Origin: Adineta vaga
Taxonomy: Eukaryota > Rotifera
DNA length: 64,000 bases
Reading direction: 5' to 3'
Assembly (NCBI GenBank): GCA_021613535.1
Contig: CP075493.1
Coordinates: 6,820,001 to 6,884,000 of the forward strand
The first letter of the stretch is position 1, and each line of letters starts with the position of its first letter. Positions 1-14,425 of this stretch are shown one piece after another. The position numbers were made by a program, and so were the translations under genes. The notes beneath the pieces are model-generated. The model was given only the letters and a program-made list of their open reading frames with translations. It did not search any database and was not told the DNA's origin.

Positions 1-1724
1 CTAGAGATTTGTGGTTGACGTCATTATATAATGGATGACGAGTTTTACAGCTTGATTTAGTAGCTGCTTGGATTTGACGTTTAATGTCTAATGGTAGAAA
101 TATGTTTTGTGTTCGTACATGTTCAAACATAAAAAAGAAAATTTTCAAGAAAAGAGTACATCTCAGTCTCAATTAACAAATGTGTTGAGACACAAAGTAG
201 GATATAAATCGCATCTGAATGCATTTCCCGATGTATTCGAGTTTCAATGAAATGCGGCGAGATGCATTTGTTAATACAAAGAGTGCTTCATGTTTATATG
301 GTAACTGGTACTTATATTCCATTCCTATTCTCTCATTGACATTCAGAGAATTACAAGAGTAGCAATGATTCGCGAGTGGTGAAGTAGTTCTATCTCGAGT
401 TCACACATATTTCTTTTCGAATACATTCATCATCGGTGTCGACGAACCCGACTGTACTAGATCTATTGAAATTTTTCTTGGTGTATACGTTCAATTAAAT
501 ACACATGATAATGAACATTTAGTTGTTGAATATACATCCATAATAATTTATTTGTCTATAATATGGTGATTTTGTTTACTTGAGAAATTGACGTTAACTG
601 CCTTTCTAAATCCATCAATTGTCATGTAGATTCTTTGAAAATATACCAGCAACGCATATATTATGACGTATTTTTCAATGAACCAGTGGCATATTGATCA
701 GTGACTTTTTGACTAGGAATATATTGATGGAGTATATAATTTTCGTATTTACATTTAATGGATATTTCCTTTCATATAATATTAGTATTTTAACAAATCA
801 TATTTAACATTAGTCGAAAAGAGATGGCATAATTAAGGATAAACTTCGTTTGAATTGATTTGATCAATTTTGATTGAAATGTTCTAAATATATTTGTAAA
901 AAATATCGAACTCATATAATATAGTCATCTATAACCTTTGAACAATTTCACAGCATCCATACAATGAGAATTCAAATGAGTTTTGGATCATAAACAAGAT
1001 AAAAATGAAGACATTTTCAAGAGTCATTAGAAAGATGATCTTATAAATTTTAAAATAATCGACTGTAAACGAATATAATCGATTGTCATACTTAGATAAA
1101 TAACTATTGAATCCATACAAAAAATTTAATACACCCTTTTTTTTAATTTTTTAATACTTGATGTTTCCAGATAAAAACTTTCTCTTCTATCAGAAAAATA
1201 TATATTTTGACCAAAATCATAGAGTATATGATTGTTCGTTCTTTTTTCAATGTTTTAAATTCTAATGAAAACAAATAACAATCTTGATGTCTTGTGTAGA
1301 AGAAGTTTTTCTTTTCTACTTTCACGGCAAAAGAGATAAAACTTCCATATTTAGACTTACGAAATGAGAACAAAATTAAAAATTAACGTTTCGTAATAAT
1401 CTCATCTACATTTCCACTCATTTTTTGTTATTTATAGACAAGCAGTAATTTATTAGAGCAACTCTATCTTCATTTAATTATCGTAAATGAAGTAGCTGTC
1501 TAATTCAACTTCGAGTATAAATAACGATGTTCAAAAAGCGCTCTTAGTCATTATTTTTTTATAGATATAATGATTTAGACTTTATTACTCATAAATAAAA
1601 TTTGTAAGAAGAGTCATATATGTGCAGAATTTTGAAGTATAATCGCATATAGATAAAAGAAAATCTATTTCTATTCCATGGAAAAAATCTAGCTCAAGTT
1701 CCGTGATTTATTTTCTAACTGATA
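1..1724. other. AT-rich non-coding stretch
   Basis: No open reading frame here has recognisable protein similarity or splice-linked continuation. The short ORFs around 929-1373 on the minus strand are low-complexity AT-rich translations without a domain. I see no RNA gene. Confidence 0.5.
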
Positions 1725-1943
1725 TCAAATAGCTGAATGTGCATTTATATTCGAATTTGAATCCGGCAGCTGATGATAATATTGTTTCAACTGTTTTCGA
1801 GGAACACTGTAAGGTGCTCTCTGTTGGTCGGTCAGATCAACGCCTTTCATAGTGATATTGTAGTCGTGCACGCATACGAGTATTTCAGTTTGTTTATTTC
1901 TTTTATGAATAATCGTCACGTCATCATCGTGGTAGGTTGACAA
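1725..1943 (-). pseudogene. piggyBac-type transposase C-terminal remnant
   Basis: This 72-codon minus-strand frame contains STYHDDD followed about 25 residues later by HDYNITMKGVDLTDQQRAPY and then SVPRKQLKQYY. That is the classic end of the piggyBac (DDE_Tnp_1_7 / PGBD) catalytic region, where the last catalytic Asp sits in a G-V-D-L-x-D-Q block. In intact elements a long C-terminal domain and cysteine-rich zinc finger follow; here the frame stops about 15 residues later. Nothing upstream on the same strand gives the N-terminal transposase. It is therefore a fragment of a dead element, not a functional gene. Family assignment is by motif recognition. Confidence 0.7.
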
Positions 1944-2140
1944 TATTTTAACATATTTCTTATCCGTTCATTTCAATGCCATTGATCTCTTTTAACAACG
2001 AACGATTCTCTGATTCCTTCTGTTTGACATGTTTGAAATCGAGATTGGAAGTAACTGAAAAAGGGCAAATGATTTATTATTTACGGAAAAAACATACTAC
2101 AGAAAGTATATTTTCTCATTTTTCTTATAAGAGTTTCTCT

Positions 2141-2175
2141 GACGCCTATAGGCGTCGATAACAGTTAAGGGTTAA
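2141..2175. repeat. Candidate piggyBac terminal end with 16-bp palindrome
   Basis: Positions 2141-2156 form a perfect 16-bp palindrome, GACGCCTATAGGCGTC. About 12 bp later the sequence reads GGGTTAA, which on the other strand is TTAACCC, the usual outermost bases of piggyBac elements next to their TTAA target. It lies about 200 bp upstream of the transposase remnant, which suggests an internally deleted element. The matching opposite end was not found by eye. Confidence 0.4.
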
Positions 2176-3484
2176 TGAAATAATAGTAAGAACATCATCA
2201 AAACCAATTTATTAAAGAAAATTCTTCGTATATGCTTCTCACGTGTTGTGATTCGACAATAAATCAATCAACGAATTCTTATCAATGGTCATGTTGTTGC
2301 ATATAATGAAAGAACAAACGAACATAAATTTATGATTTCAAGAGTAATAGTACGAAAAAATCAATTCTTTTTAGAATTGTATACATTGATATTGTTGAAA
2401 CTAAAAATGCATGTTGTTTTTGTCCCAATGTTTCTATTAATATTCTATGCGACTGATAATAACTGATATGAACAGATTTCTCGATTACTCTTGAAAGTGG
2501 GGAGGGGGACTAAATTTTGGCAGAAAGTCTTCCTGTCAAGATCTACTAGTGTCAAGGGTATGCCATAATTTCCAATGGTAATATCTAAGAAGGTTCATTT
2601 GAAGAAAGACATAGATTACGAAATAGTAAAGATGAATCATGGAATTTCTGATGAACGCACTGTTGATTAGGAACTAACATAATCAGTATAAAATGACCAT
2701 AATACTGTATAGCTTCATATATTTGCACTATAATCAAAGGCTAGAAAATTGTCAAAAGCATACGGAAAATTTTGGGGGAAAGGGAGGCTAGGCCCCGCCA
2801 GCTTCCTCCTGATTAGAAACCATGTATATAAGGATAGAGATCACTGTACAAGAGAAAACAGTCGTAACAACAAAGAGACCTCTGTTTGATTCAAGACAAT
2901 TAACCATAAAAACAATTTTTTGCCGATGATTTATCTGATATTTTCCCAAATAAGATAAAACAATTATATGAAATTGTTTGATATCGAAAGCAGATTGTCA
3001 TTGATATTATTTTTAATACGTATGAATGGAGAATTCTGTTTTTGTTTTCAAATATATTTATTTATAGATTCAAGGCGCAAGTCAGAATATCTATTTCATT
3101 CAAAATATAAAAAAACCAAGGAGTAGCAGAAAAAGCAAAAGAATAGGAGACAATATAGAAAAACAAACAAACAAACAAACAATTATAATACATAAATCAA
3201 TCTCTAGGATAGTTTAAATGTGTTGAGACGAATCTAAAAAAACAAAAAAAAAAGAAATGAATTGTTTTTGTGTTCTTTGCACGCTTCATTCTTCTATTTA
3301 TCCAACAAATTATCACCTTTCATTCAAGAATGATCTCTCTTGAGACATAACACATACCTTTTTGTTGTTATTATTTTCTTCACGGTAATATCGGTGAATA
3401 CCAAAGATGTGGAGCACCGCCATACGCTGACATATTTTTCATATGATCTATACAGAAAGAAAAACATTTTGATTAAATTAATTT
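2176..3484. other. Non-coding stretch downstream of Pax6
   Basis: Mostly AT-rich with no supported ORF. It should contain the Pax6 3' UTR at its right end. A short G/C-rich patch lies near 2770-2815, without a recognisable identity. Confidence 0.5.
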
Positions 3485-5698
3485 CTATATTATTGTTCTT
3501 CTACCTGGAGATAGATTTGGTTGAATAGCTGAGGGATAAGTTGAACAAGAACGATTATAGGGTGTGCTAAAAGGACTAAGTCCATCGTAACCACGTGTTG
3601 AAGCTAGAAAAAGAAAAAGAAATGATGGAAATTCCTTGAGGATATAAATAGCAATTAAGTCTTACTGGGTAAAAATGTTGGGTAACCACTTGAACTGCAT
3701 GCCACAGCAGCAGAAAAACCTGAACTAAATGTTCCATATTGATGATGATGATGATGATGGTGTGGATCATTTGGTATCGACGGATTATTCGATGGAAATA
3801 CTTGAGGATACAATGAAGTAGAAGACGATGATGGAATTTGTGGTGGAGTTGTACCTAAAGGTCGCATATTTTCACCCATATCATTCATTGCTTGTTGTGG
3901 ATGTTGTCGTCGACCTTTGACTTTATCTTCTCGTCGATATTTTGCTCGACGATTAGAAAACCATACCTAGATTTTCAAATAAATGATAATATATTCGATA
4001 TTGTTCAAAATCGAAATTATTTTACTTGTATTCGAGCTTCTGGTAAACTAATTTTAAGTGCAAGTTTTTCTCGTGCATATACATCTGGATAATGTGTACC
4101 ATTAAAAGCTAAATATGAATATATTTCATGATTAATTATATAAGAGACAAAACTACTCAAGATACCTTGTTCTAATGCATCAATTTGTTCTTGTGTAAAT
4201 GATGTTCGATTTCGTTGTAATTTTCTTTTTAATTTTAAACGTTCTTGTACAGCTTCTTCATTTTCATTTAAATCATCTCTCATACCAATTTTGCTATCAT
4301 TACTTTCATCAGATAAATCTACGAACAAAAAAAAAGAAAAGATATGTCTTTGATCGTCAAGGTGTGATGATGAACCTTATGGTCATAATCGAACGGAAGA
4401 CGTAAAAAGGCTAATATTCAATAAGATGCCGAAATGATGATAGATAAAATGATTTTTCATTTGACAACAATGAAGAAGAAAAGAGATTTCTTATTGTAGA
4501 GATAAGCGAAACATCTAATTAAATAAAAACATCATTTCCGTCTGTCCTACTGTGTATGTATTTGTCTTAATTAGTATATAGATAAAATACATTGATGTCA
4601 AAAAAAGTTGATCTGTAGAAAAAAAACATTCCTGCTGTTAGTGTTGTTGTTGTTCTTATTTTCATTTTCTTTTTCCGTACTACTTTAATCAGAACGAAGA
4701 AAAACGAACAGCTCCGCCTTGATGACCGTCTGATCATTTATTTTATTTATCAATCATTAAGAAAAGAAACAAAAGACTTAATGATCTTTTCTTCCGATAT
4801 AACTTAAGGGCATCAGCAGTTATTTCTAATTGTATTCAAACGAACCGATCAATATCATCAGGTGGTCAAACTTCTTCTCTCTACATCTGTGACTTCATCG
4901 TATTAAATCAAAGTTGAGTTAATATACCTGCTAAGTCTTGATGAGGAACATGATTAACATCGATTGTTTGATGTTTATATTCAGAATTTGAATCACCACT
5001 ATTCGAATAGACACTTGATGTAGGTGGATGACCATAAAATGATGATGATGATGGCCAAGGCTGACCATGTAAAACACGTAATTTATTATCAACTGAATAA
5101 TAAGTTTCATGATTAGTCATTGTATCTAATGACTTGGAACCAAGATTTCGAAGAACACGATTGATTGATGAAACCTAAAATTAATATTAAGAAATGATAT
5201 TGTCTTTGTTTTCTCTTGAAAAAAAATGACAATATAAAACTTACACTTGGAATATTTTCGGTATTGCAGACATTATCTACAAGGAGACGATCACGAATTT
5301 CCCACGCGAATATCGATGGTGTTTCGCGTTTATATTGAGCAATTCGTGTAACTACATCAGATGTAGCAACACGTGGCTTAGACCCTCCAATAGCACGTGG
5401 TTTAATTGAACCAGTTTCATAGTATCGTGCTAAGATTTTAGAAACACATCCATTCGATACTTGTAAAAATCGACTAATATCACAAGGGCGCATTCCATTG
5501 TGAGCAAGTTCAACAATTCGCGTTCTAGTAGTATCAGGTAATGGGCGACCATTGACGAATAAACCTCCAAGTTGGTTAACTCCTGAATGACCTGAAAAAT
5601 ATGAATTTGTAATTTTATGCATATTAATTCTGCAGACTTGCGGTGATCGATCACCGATTAATTTCTTATCAAAACAAAAATTTACCTTTATGCGACAT
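3485..5698 (-). CDS. Pax6: Pax6 paired-box / homeobox transcription factor
   Basis: Seven exons read in a consistent frame to 420 aa: 5686-5698, 5245-5591, 4928-5174, 4166-4318, 4026-4108, 3666-3966 and 3485-3603. The tiny first exon encodes MSHKG, which splices into [20 protein letters not shown], the start of the paired domain. A complete PAI plus RED paired domain follows (about residues 5-130, with [11 protein letters not shown]), then a Ser-rich linker and a paired-class homeodomain (about 220-280: [16 protein letters not shown] to [12 protein letters not shown]) with Ser at position 50. A His-7 run and a Ser/Pro/Tyr-rich transactivation-like tail end the protein. Length matches human PAX6 (422 aa). 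Introns at IPS|VSS in the RED region, at ALEQ|A and at RIQ|VW in the homeodomain match conserved Pax6 positions, and the middle homeodomain exon is 83 bp as in vertebrates. No octapeptide is seen, as expected for Pax6. Its role in eye and neural specification is family knowledge. Confidence 0.95.
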
Positions 5699-8166
5699 TG
5701 AGAGATCGTTATGAATATCCATTGATTAAGTGAACTAGAAGGAATAAAATATGAGATGATATTCAAACAAAAAAAAACCGAATGATTATACCTAGACATG
5801 ATATTAGAATTTTTCTTAGAAAAAAAATATTCTTAGAGGATTCGTTTTTTTTGAAAATATGAAAAAAGAAATAGGATTCTGTTCTTTTCTTCCTTCTCTC
5901 TCTCTTTTTTTTTGATTGAGAATATTAGTAACAACTTACAGTTCAGTGAGTTGGAACTTGTTTCGGATCACACACGCGCAGGCGGGCGGACAACGCTTGC
6001 ACGGATTCGGTTAGTTAGCCTCGTGTGAACGCTCGATTTGTGCGCTTACAACTGAAAGCATCGAGACAAAACACATAAACTAGAGAAAAATCGGGCAAGC
6101 GTATAACGACAAGAAAAAAAGAAATAGATCGGGGGAAGGATAAGAAATAGAGAGAGAGAGAGAGAGACGAGAGAAAATGGCATAAGAGAATCGACCAGCA
6201 GCAAATCCGATTGTTTGTCGGTCTTTTTTCTCTCTTTTTCTGCACTAATGAACAAATTTGTTCTCTTTTCTGACTGGCTACCTTCTTTCCCCTTCTCCAT
6301 ATTAAATGACACTCAAGCACTTTGTTGCAATCAAGTAGATGAAGAACGAAGAGAACAAATTAACTATTGGTTGACTGATTCCTTTTTCCTCGACACTCGT
6401 TTTCTGATTGGTTCGTTCGTTTTTTAGTTCATTATTATTTTACCTGAGATTTTTCTTCTTCGCTCTTTCCTCTGTCTGTTTCTTTCGATTCTTCCGTTTG
6501 AGATTGATGATGAATATCAAAATCGAGACTTTTTAACGACTATACTAGGAGGAAATCTATGCTTGATTACACACATAATAACAGACGGACATCGGACAGC
6601 AGTGACAATTCTCATTGAAACAAGGACAATCATTATCGTCTCATAATTTCTGCTTGAAAAAATCTTCCAAGATTATTAATGTGTCTTTTGCTTATTATTT
6701 TCGGACAAGAAAAACAAAATCTAACATCAGACGCCGAGAATTTTAATGCATAAAGAAAAAGAAATCCGCTTGTTATTTTTCCAATATACATTCTTTCATC
6801 AACTTAGATTTATATGTTTGTAAGCTGATGAAAAAAAAATAGTTTTAAAACAATAGACAAATCAGCAGGTGATACATAGAGAGAAGGCGATTTCATTTCC
6901 CTGGAAAATATGACGCCACAAACAAGTTTAGTTTGATGATCATAAATGAAATGATATGTAGTGATTCTATATCATCGATCAATCACAGCAGGTTGTAATA
7001 ATTATTTCCACTTGGTCTACGGATAATAATTAGCTTCATTTCCATCTGATTAACATCTCTTACATATATACAACTTGATGTTCTTTGTTCATTAACACCG
7101 ACAGACAAGTTTCGTGCTTAGATAGCAATGATCATTCTAGCGTGATGATATCCGTTTGGAAAACAATTTCCTTATGATAGAAAAGAAGAAGAAGAAGCAG
7201 AAATCGCAATTATTCGATCAGAGATAGAAAAAGAAAGAGAGAGAGAGAGACGAAATGAGGTGTTAATACAAAGTAATTTGCTCTGCTCTTGCTTGTCGCT
7301 GTCACCGTCAGTTATTCCGCTGAAATGATCAAAGTAAAATTAGCATAGCATTCCTTCAGGGTCTCGACATGTAAGCGTTATGCCTATCAATAGAATAATT
7401 GCAAAGAACTTATCATTATTAAGTGACGAAACTGAAAGAGAACAAAAAAGATAAAACATTACGGCGAAAGATTTTTAGATCTGATTGATTTTGTTAATGA
7501 AATGAAAAAAGAAAAACGTATTGAAATGTCATTCATTTTCTCGTCATCATGTGTTCAGTGAAACGGAGATGATCTGATCCGATTGATGACAATACAATTG
7601 GACGCATAATCAAAAAAAAAGAAAAAGAAAGTAAGACTAGTGGAAAACGAATTCAATTGATTATGATTCGACTAGGCAAGAAATAAGACGAGCGGAAAAA
7701 GACAATCATCGGCATTTCAATTTCTTTTTCTTCTACAATTGTCTTCAGGCTAGCGCCTTTAGCTTACCTTGTTTATTATTATTGACGAAATAGAATTTTT
7801 ATTCATTAATAAAATCAGATTATCCAGAAAAGAATATTTCTTCTTGATTGAAACATTCAATCAATTAATTTGATATTAATTTTCGTATATTGAATTACAA
7901 CGATTCAAGAATTCAATGTACCATTAAGACTTTATATGAACAATTATCGAACTACTAAATAAAACAAATTCATATTCTTTCACTCTTTTTCCTGTCTAAA
8001 TTATCTCATAGAGTGCACCTTTTACTTCGCTTGATTAACACTATTGACATCTTCTAAACATTTCATATAGAAATGCATTCTAACTATTTATTCAATCTAG
8101 ATAATATATGAGAAAATACAATGGAATAATCAAGCTGGAATAATTATATGATAAAAATATTGCATT
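5699..8166. other. Pax6 upstream non-coding region
   Basis: About 2.4 kb with no supported coding sequence, one of the longer gene-free stretches here. It must contain the Pax6 promoter and any 5' UTR exons. It holds an (AG)n tract at 6149-6167, several purine- or pyrimidine-rich runs and a short GC-richer patch around 5960-6010. The ORFs at 6015-6427 are low-complexity and overlap each other on both strands, so I do not call them genes. Confidence 0.5.
6149..6167. repeat. (AG)n microsatellite
   Basis: Perfect AG dinucleotide tract in the Pax6 upstream region. It could act as a GAGA-type element, but nothing beyond the repeat supports that. Confidence 0.8.
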
Positions 8167-8445
8167 TTAAAGTTTTAATTTTTCTGCATTAGCTTTGGCA
8201 TCTTTTTTTAGATTTTCAGCTGTCTGTTTCGCTTCATTGGACAATTCTTTGGCATGATGTTTTGTTTCGTCATGTAATTGTTCCAAATGTTTTGCTTCAA
8301 CTTTTTGTTCATGTTTAAGGTCAGCTGCAGCATTTTCAGCATCACAACGACGAATTGTATCTTGTTCAGCAAGATTATCAGCAATGCCTCGACGTTCTTC
8401 TTCAAGAACATGAGCATTATGATGTGAAATTGATTCTTTTGACAT
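8167..8445 (-). CDS. Short hydrophilic helical protein, LEA-like
   Basis: A single-exon 92-aa ORF starting MSKESISHHNAHVLEEERRG and ending in lysine- and alanine-rich sequence such as NEAKQTAENLKKDAKANAEK. Composition is dominated by K, E, A, H, D and N with almost no aromatic or large hydrophobic residues, and an approximate 11-residue amphipathic periodicity is visible in the C-terminal half. This resembles group 3 LEA proteins, which bdelloids use in desiccation tolerance, but the protein is short and homology is not proven. It lies between the Pax6 upstream region and the 3' end of DDX41 on the same strand. It could instead be an unrelated small coiled-coil protein. Confidence 0.6.
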   Translation of the reverse strand: MSKESISHHNAHVLEEERRGIADNLAEQDTIRRCDAENAAADLKHEQKVEAKHLEQLHDETKHHAKELSNEAKQTAENLKKDAKANAEKLKL

Positions 8446-8567
8446 GAATTTTGGTAAAAAAAAAAACTATCTAGAAGAAGTAGTCGCTCGTTTTAATCAA
8501 CATAGAGATTTATTTCTGGATTTCTTTAATACATAATGACAAGAAGGAAAAACGAAAAAACAAATGA

Positions 8568-11731
<3,164 letters not shown>

Positions 11732-11953
11732 CGTTTGTTCTCTATCTGAATAAGATGAAAACAATTTATCATTCCATTTATTATTCTGTTGATATTTTTT
11801 TATCGAAAGCAACAAACAAGATTTTATTTTTTCGTTTTTTTTCTACTTCAATCACATTATTGTGGCTCAAGAGAATAGAATTCACGTTTGATTTTTTTCC
11901 GTATTTACAATAAGCACAAACACAGACACAAAAAAAATAAGAAGAAAAACAAT

Positions 11954-13346
11954 TCAAATTAGCAATGTAACAAATTGTGGTTGATTATGAATATCTTTTC
12001 GACACATTGGACATGAACGATTTTTTAACATCCATTCTCCAATACAGGATGAATGATATTCATGTGAACATGCCAATATACTAACTTCTTGACCACTACG
12101 ATAATTTTCCAGACAAATTGAACATTCTGAACCCGTTTCACCGTTGGATAATGTTGGAGATCGTGAAGGTGATAAACAAATAGTTACAGAAGATGATGTG
12201 TTGAATAATGTTTGAAATTTAACATCTAATTTTGGTTCTTGTTTAATAGAAATTGTCGATTTCGAAGGTTCATTAAGAATTCGTTGAATAGAATTTGCCT
12301 AAGAATGAAAATATAGAAATATTGTCTTTGTACAAAGAACATATATGAATCTATTTACATTTGGTAACGTTTGAGCCGTACATATACCATTTTGTAACAA
12401 ATTTTGTTGAATTTCCCAAACAAATATCGTAGGTTTACTTGATTTAAGTTTAAGAATTTCATTACGAATGTGAGCAGTTAAACGTGGACGTTTATTAACT
12501 TTGGACGGAATCGAACGTTTCGTTATTGGAATAGATGCTGTCGAAGGTTGCGGCAGTGGTGGCGGTGGTGGTAGCGAAAAATTCATTGGTGGTAAAAGAT
12601 TAAAATATGGCGGATACGGACTATTCGATGCCATTTGAGATACTCGCGAATTCACAGAAGTTTTATCATTGGAATTTGATATTGAATTATACGATGGATA
12701 TGAAGCTAGAATAGATATAGTTAACGATTAATTTTCAATTTTAAAATAATAATTTCATTAACATACATGATCCAGGATGATCTGGATATGATGTAGCACT
12801 GTGTGTACGTATTAAAGATGAATTATTATTCCATCCGAAAAATAGATCTGGTGATGGATGTGAATAATGAAATGGAATTGTTGACGATTGATTTGTTGTC
12901 GATGAATAAATTGATGTTGATGTTGGTAGAGTTGATTCAGCTAGACGGAAGAAAGAAAATAATATCATTTCAAAATATATATTTCTTTACTTACTATGAC
13001 GTCGATAAAAATTTGGATTTGTATTATTCAAATTAGGAATTATATCAAACGACGACGATGACGACGACGACGACGATGATGACGACAATGAATACGGCTT
13101 ATTTGTCGTTGATGTATTACCGGTTGAAAAAGAAACAGATTGTTGTGGAGAATATGTTGGATAGTTCGACTTTTCCCAAGGATACTGATGATGACGATAA
13201 TCATATGTAGTTGGATATGATCGATTACTTGCATAATTTGTATAATCTAAGAAACAATAGAGATAATATTGGATATAAAATTTTGATTTTTACTTACCGA
13301 TCGTCTGAGACATGGGTGAAACCGTATTTTCTGTGACTGTCATCAT
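11954..13346 (-). CDS. Pax-type RED subdomain fused to RING-H2 finger
   Basis: Five exons in continuous frame: 13298-13346, 12995-13246, 12767-12940, 12359-12705 and 11954-12298, giving 388 aa. Residues 1 to about 225 are Ser/Tyr/Pro-rich low complexity, including a Ser run encoded near 13050-13080 and a polyproline stretch. Residues about 231-283 match the C-terminal (RED) half of a paired domain: RPRLTAHIRNEILKLK, PTIFVWEIQQNLL, a conserved Cys, then LPN|ANSIQRIL across an intron. Residues about 333-373 form a RING-H2 finger, C-x2-C-x14-C-x-H-x2-H-x2-C-x10-C-x2-C (ECSICLENY, ACSHEYHSSC, CPMCRK). No PAI half, no homeodomain and no octapeptide are present. The parts predict DNA binding plus E3 ubiquitin-ligase activity; that combination is inference. 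An acceptor sits 3 nt upstream of the ATG. Confidence 0.85.
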
Positions 13347-14425
13347 GATCTAAAATAGAAAGAAAGAAAGAAACAATAACGCCATGTTGAATCTATGTGT
13401 TCACTCATTGCAAACAAAAAGAAAAAAAGTAGGCCCACTTCGTCACGACAACTGTGTACGTATTGTGTATGTATACCTCCTTCTCTCTCTAGACGCTTGT
13501 TCGTTCTGAACGAACAAATGCGGGAGAAAGAGAGATGCTCGCCGTCTCGTCTTTCTCTTAATTATACAGTTTGTTCTTTCGTTCTGTCCTCCTTTTTTCT
13601 CCATTTCTCTCTCTCTTCCTCTTTCCTTCAATTTTTTTTTATTCACAAGGCAATGGAAAATGGAACTATGCTATCTTTTCTCATTTCTTTTTCTTTAATT
13701 ATACTCTTGTTATTTATGAAGGCGGTCGACATCCCATTGAAATCGCCCGTCGCAATATATGTATATATGTATATACATATAAATGCGCACGGACGCTCCT
13801 CGGCGTTTTTTCTCTTCTCTTTCGCTCTCGTGTCGGACTAGATAAGACAAATATATAAGATGCATGACCACTACTGTCAAGCTAGTTATAACTCGCAAAA
13901 ATGATAATTGATCACTCTCATCTGTAAGCTTCAATGGTTTACGTTCTTTCCCTGAGGTTAAAAATGTGAGCATCTGTCTATCTATCTCTCTAGCCTATTT
14001 CTTTTTACGCACGAATAATAAAAAGAAAAGAATGAAGAGAGGAAAAATGAATCTTTTGTACATTTGTCTATTACGTCTTTTTCCTCTTTTGATACACAAA
14101 AAAAACCGACTGAACAGATTGAACAGTAAATGACCTAACATTTTAGAGCGGATAGTTAATTCTCTCACAAAAGATTCTTGTCTTTGATACATACAAACAA
14201 ATGAGAAAGAGAGAAAAAAGTGTAAATAGAAAGACAAGACAAATACACACATGCACACACAGAGAAGAGAATCCATTTTTTTCTTGCTTAACATCGTAAA
14301 AATGTACATGAAGAGACATAATAGAAGATTTTACTGTTGCACACGCATACACACAAACACACAACGAAAGAAATCTACCTAAATCCATAAATGTGTGCAA
14401 TAAACTATACATATTGATATTTATA
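13347..14425. other. Non-coding stretch between two RING-H2 genes
   Basis: Pyrimidine-rich tracts at 13470-13640 and AT/GT-rich sequence with short CA repeats at 14240-14370. The overlapping ORFs on both strands here are low-complexity and unsupported. It should contain the RED-RING promoter and the 3' UTR of the upstream RING gene. Confidence 0.5.

Noticed and set aside
6015-6427. Overlapping ORFs upstream of Pax6
   Set aside because: Low-complexity Ser/Leu/Phe translations of AG/CT tracts on both strands, without a shared frame with any exon.
13395-13858. Long plus-strand ORFs opposite the RED-RING promoter region
   Set aside because: Ser/Phe/Leu low-complexity from pyrimidine tracts; no domain.
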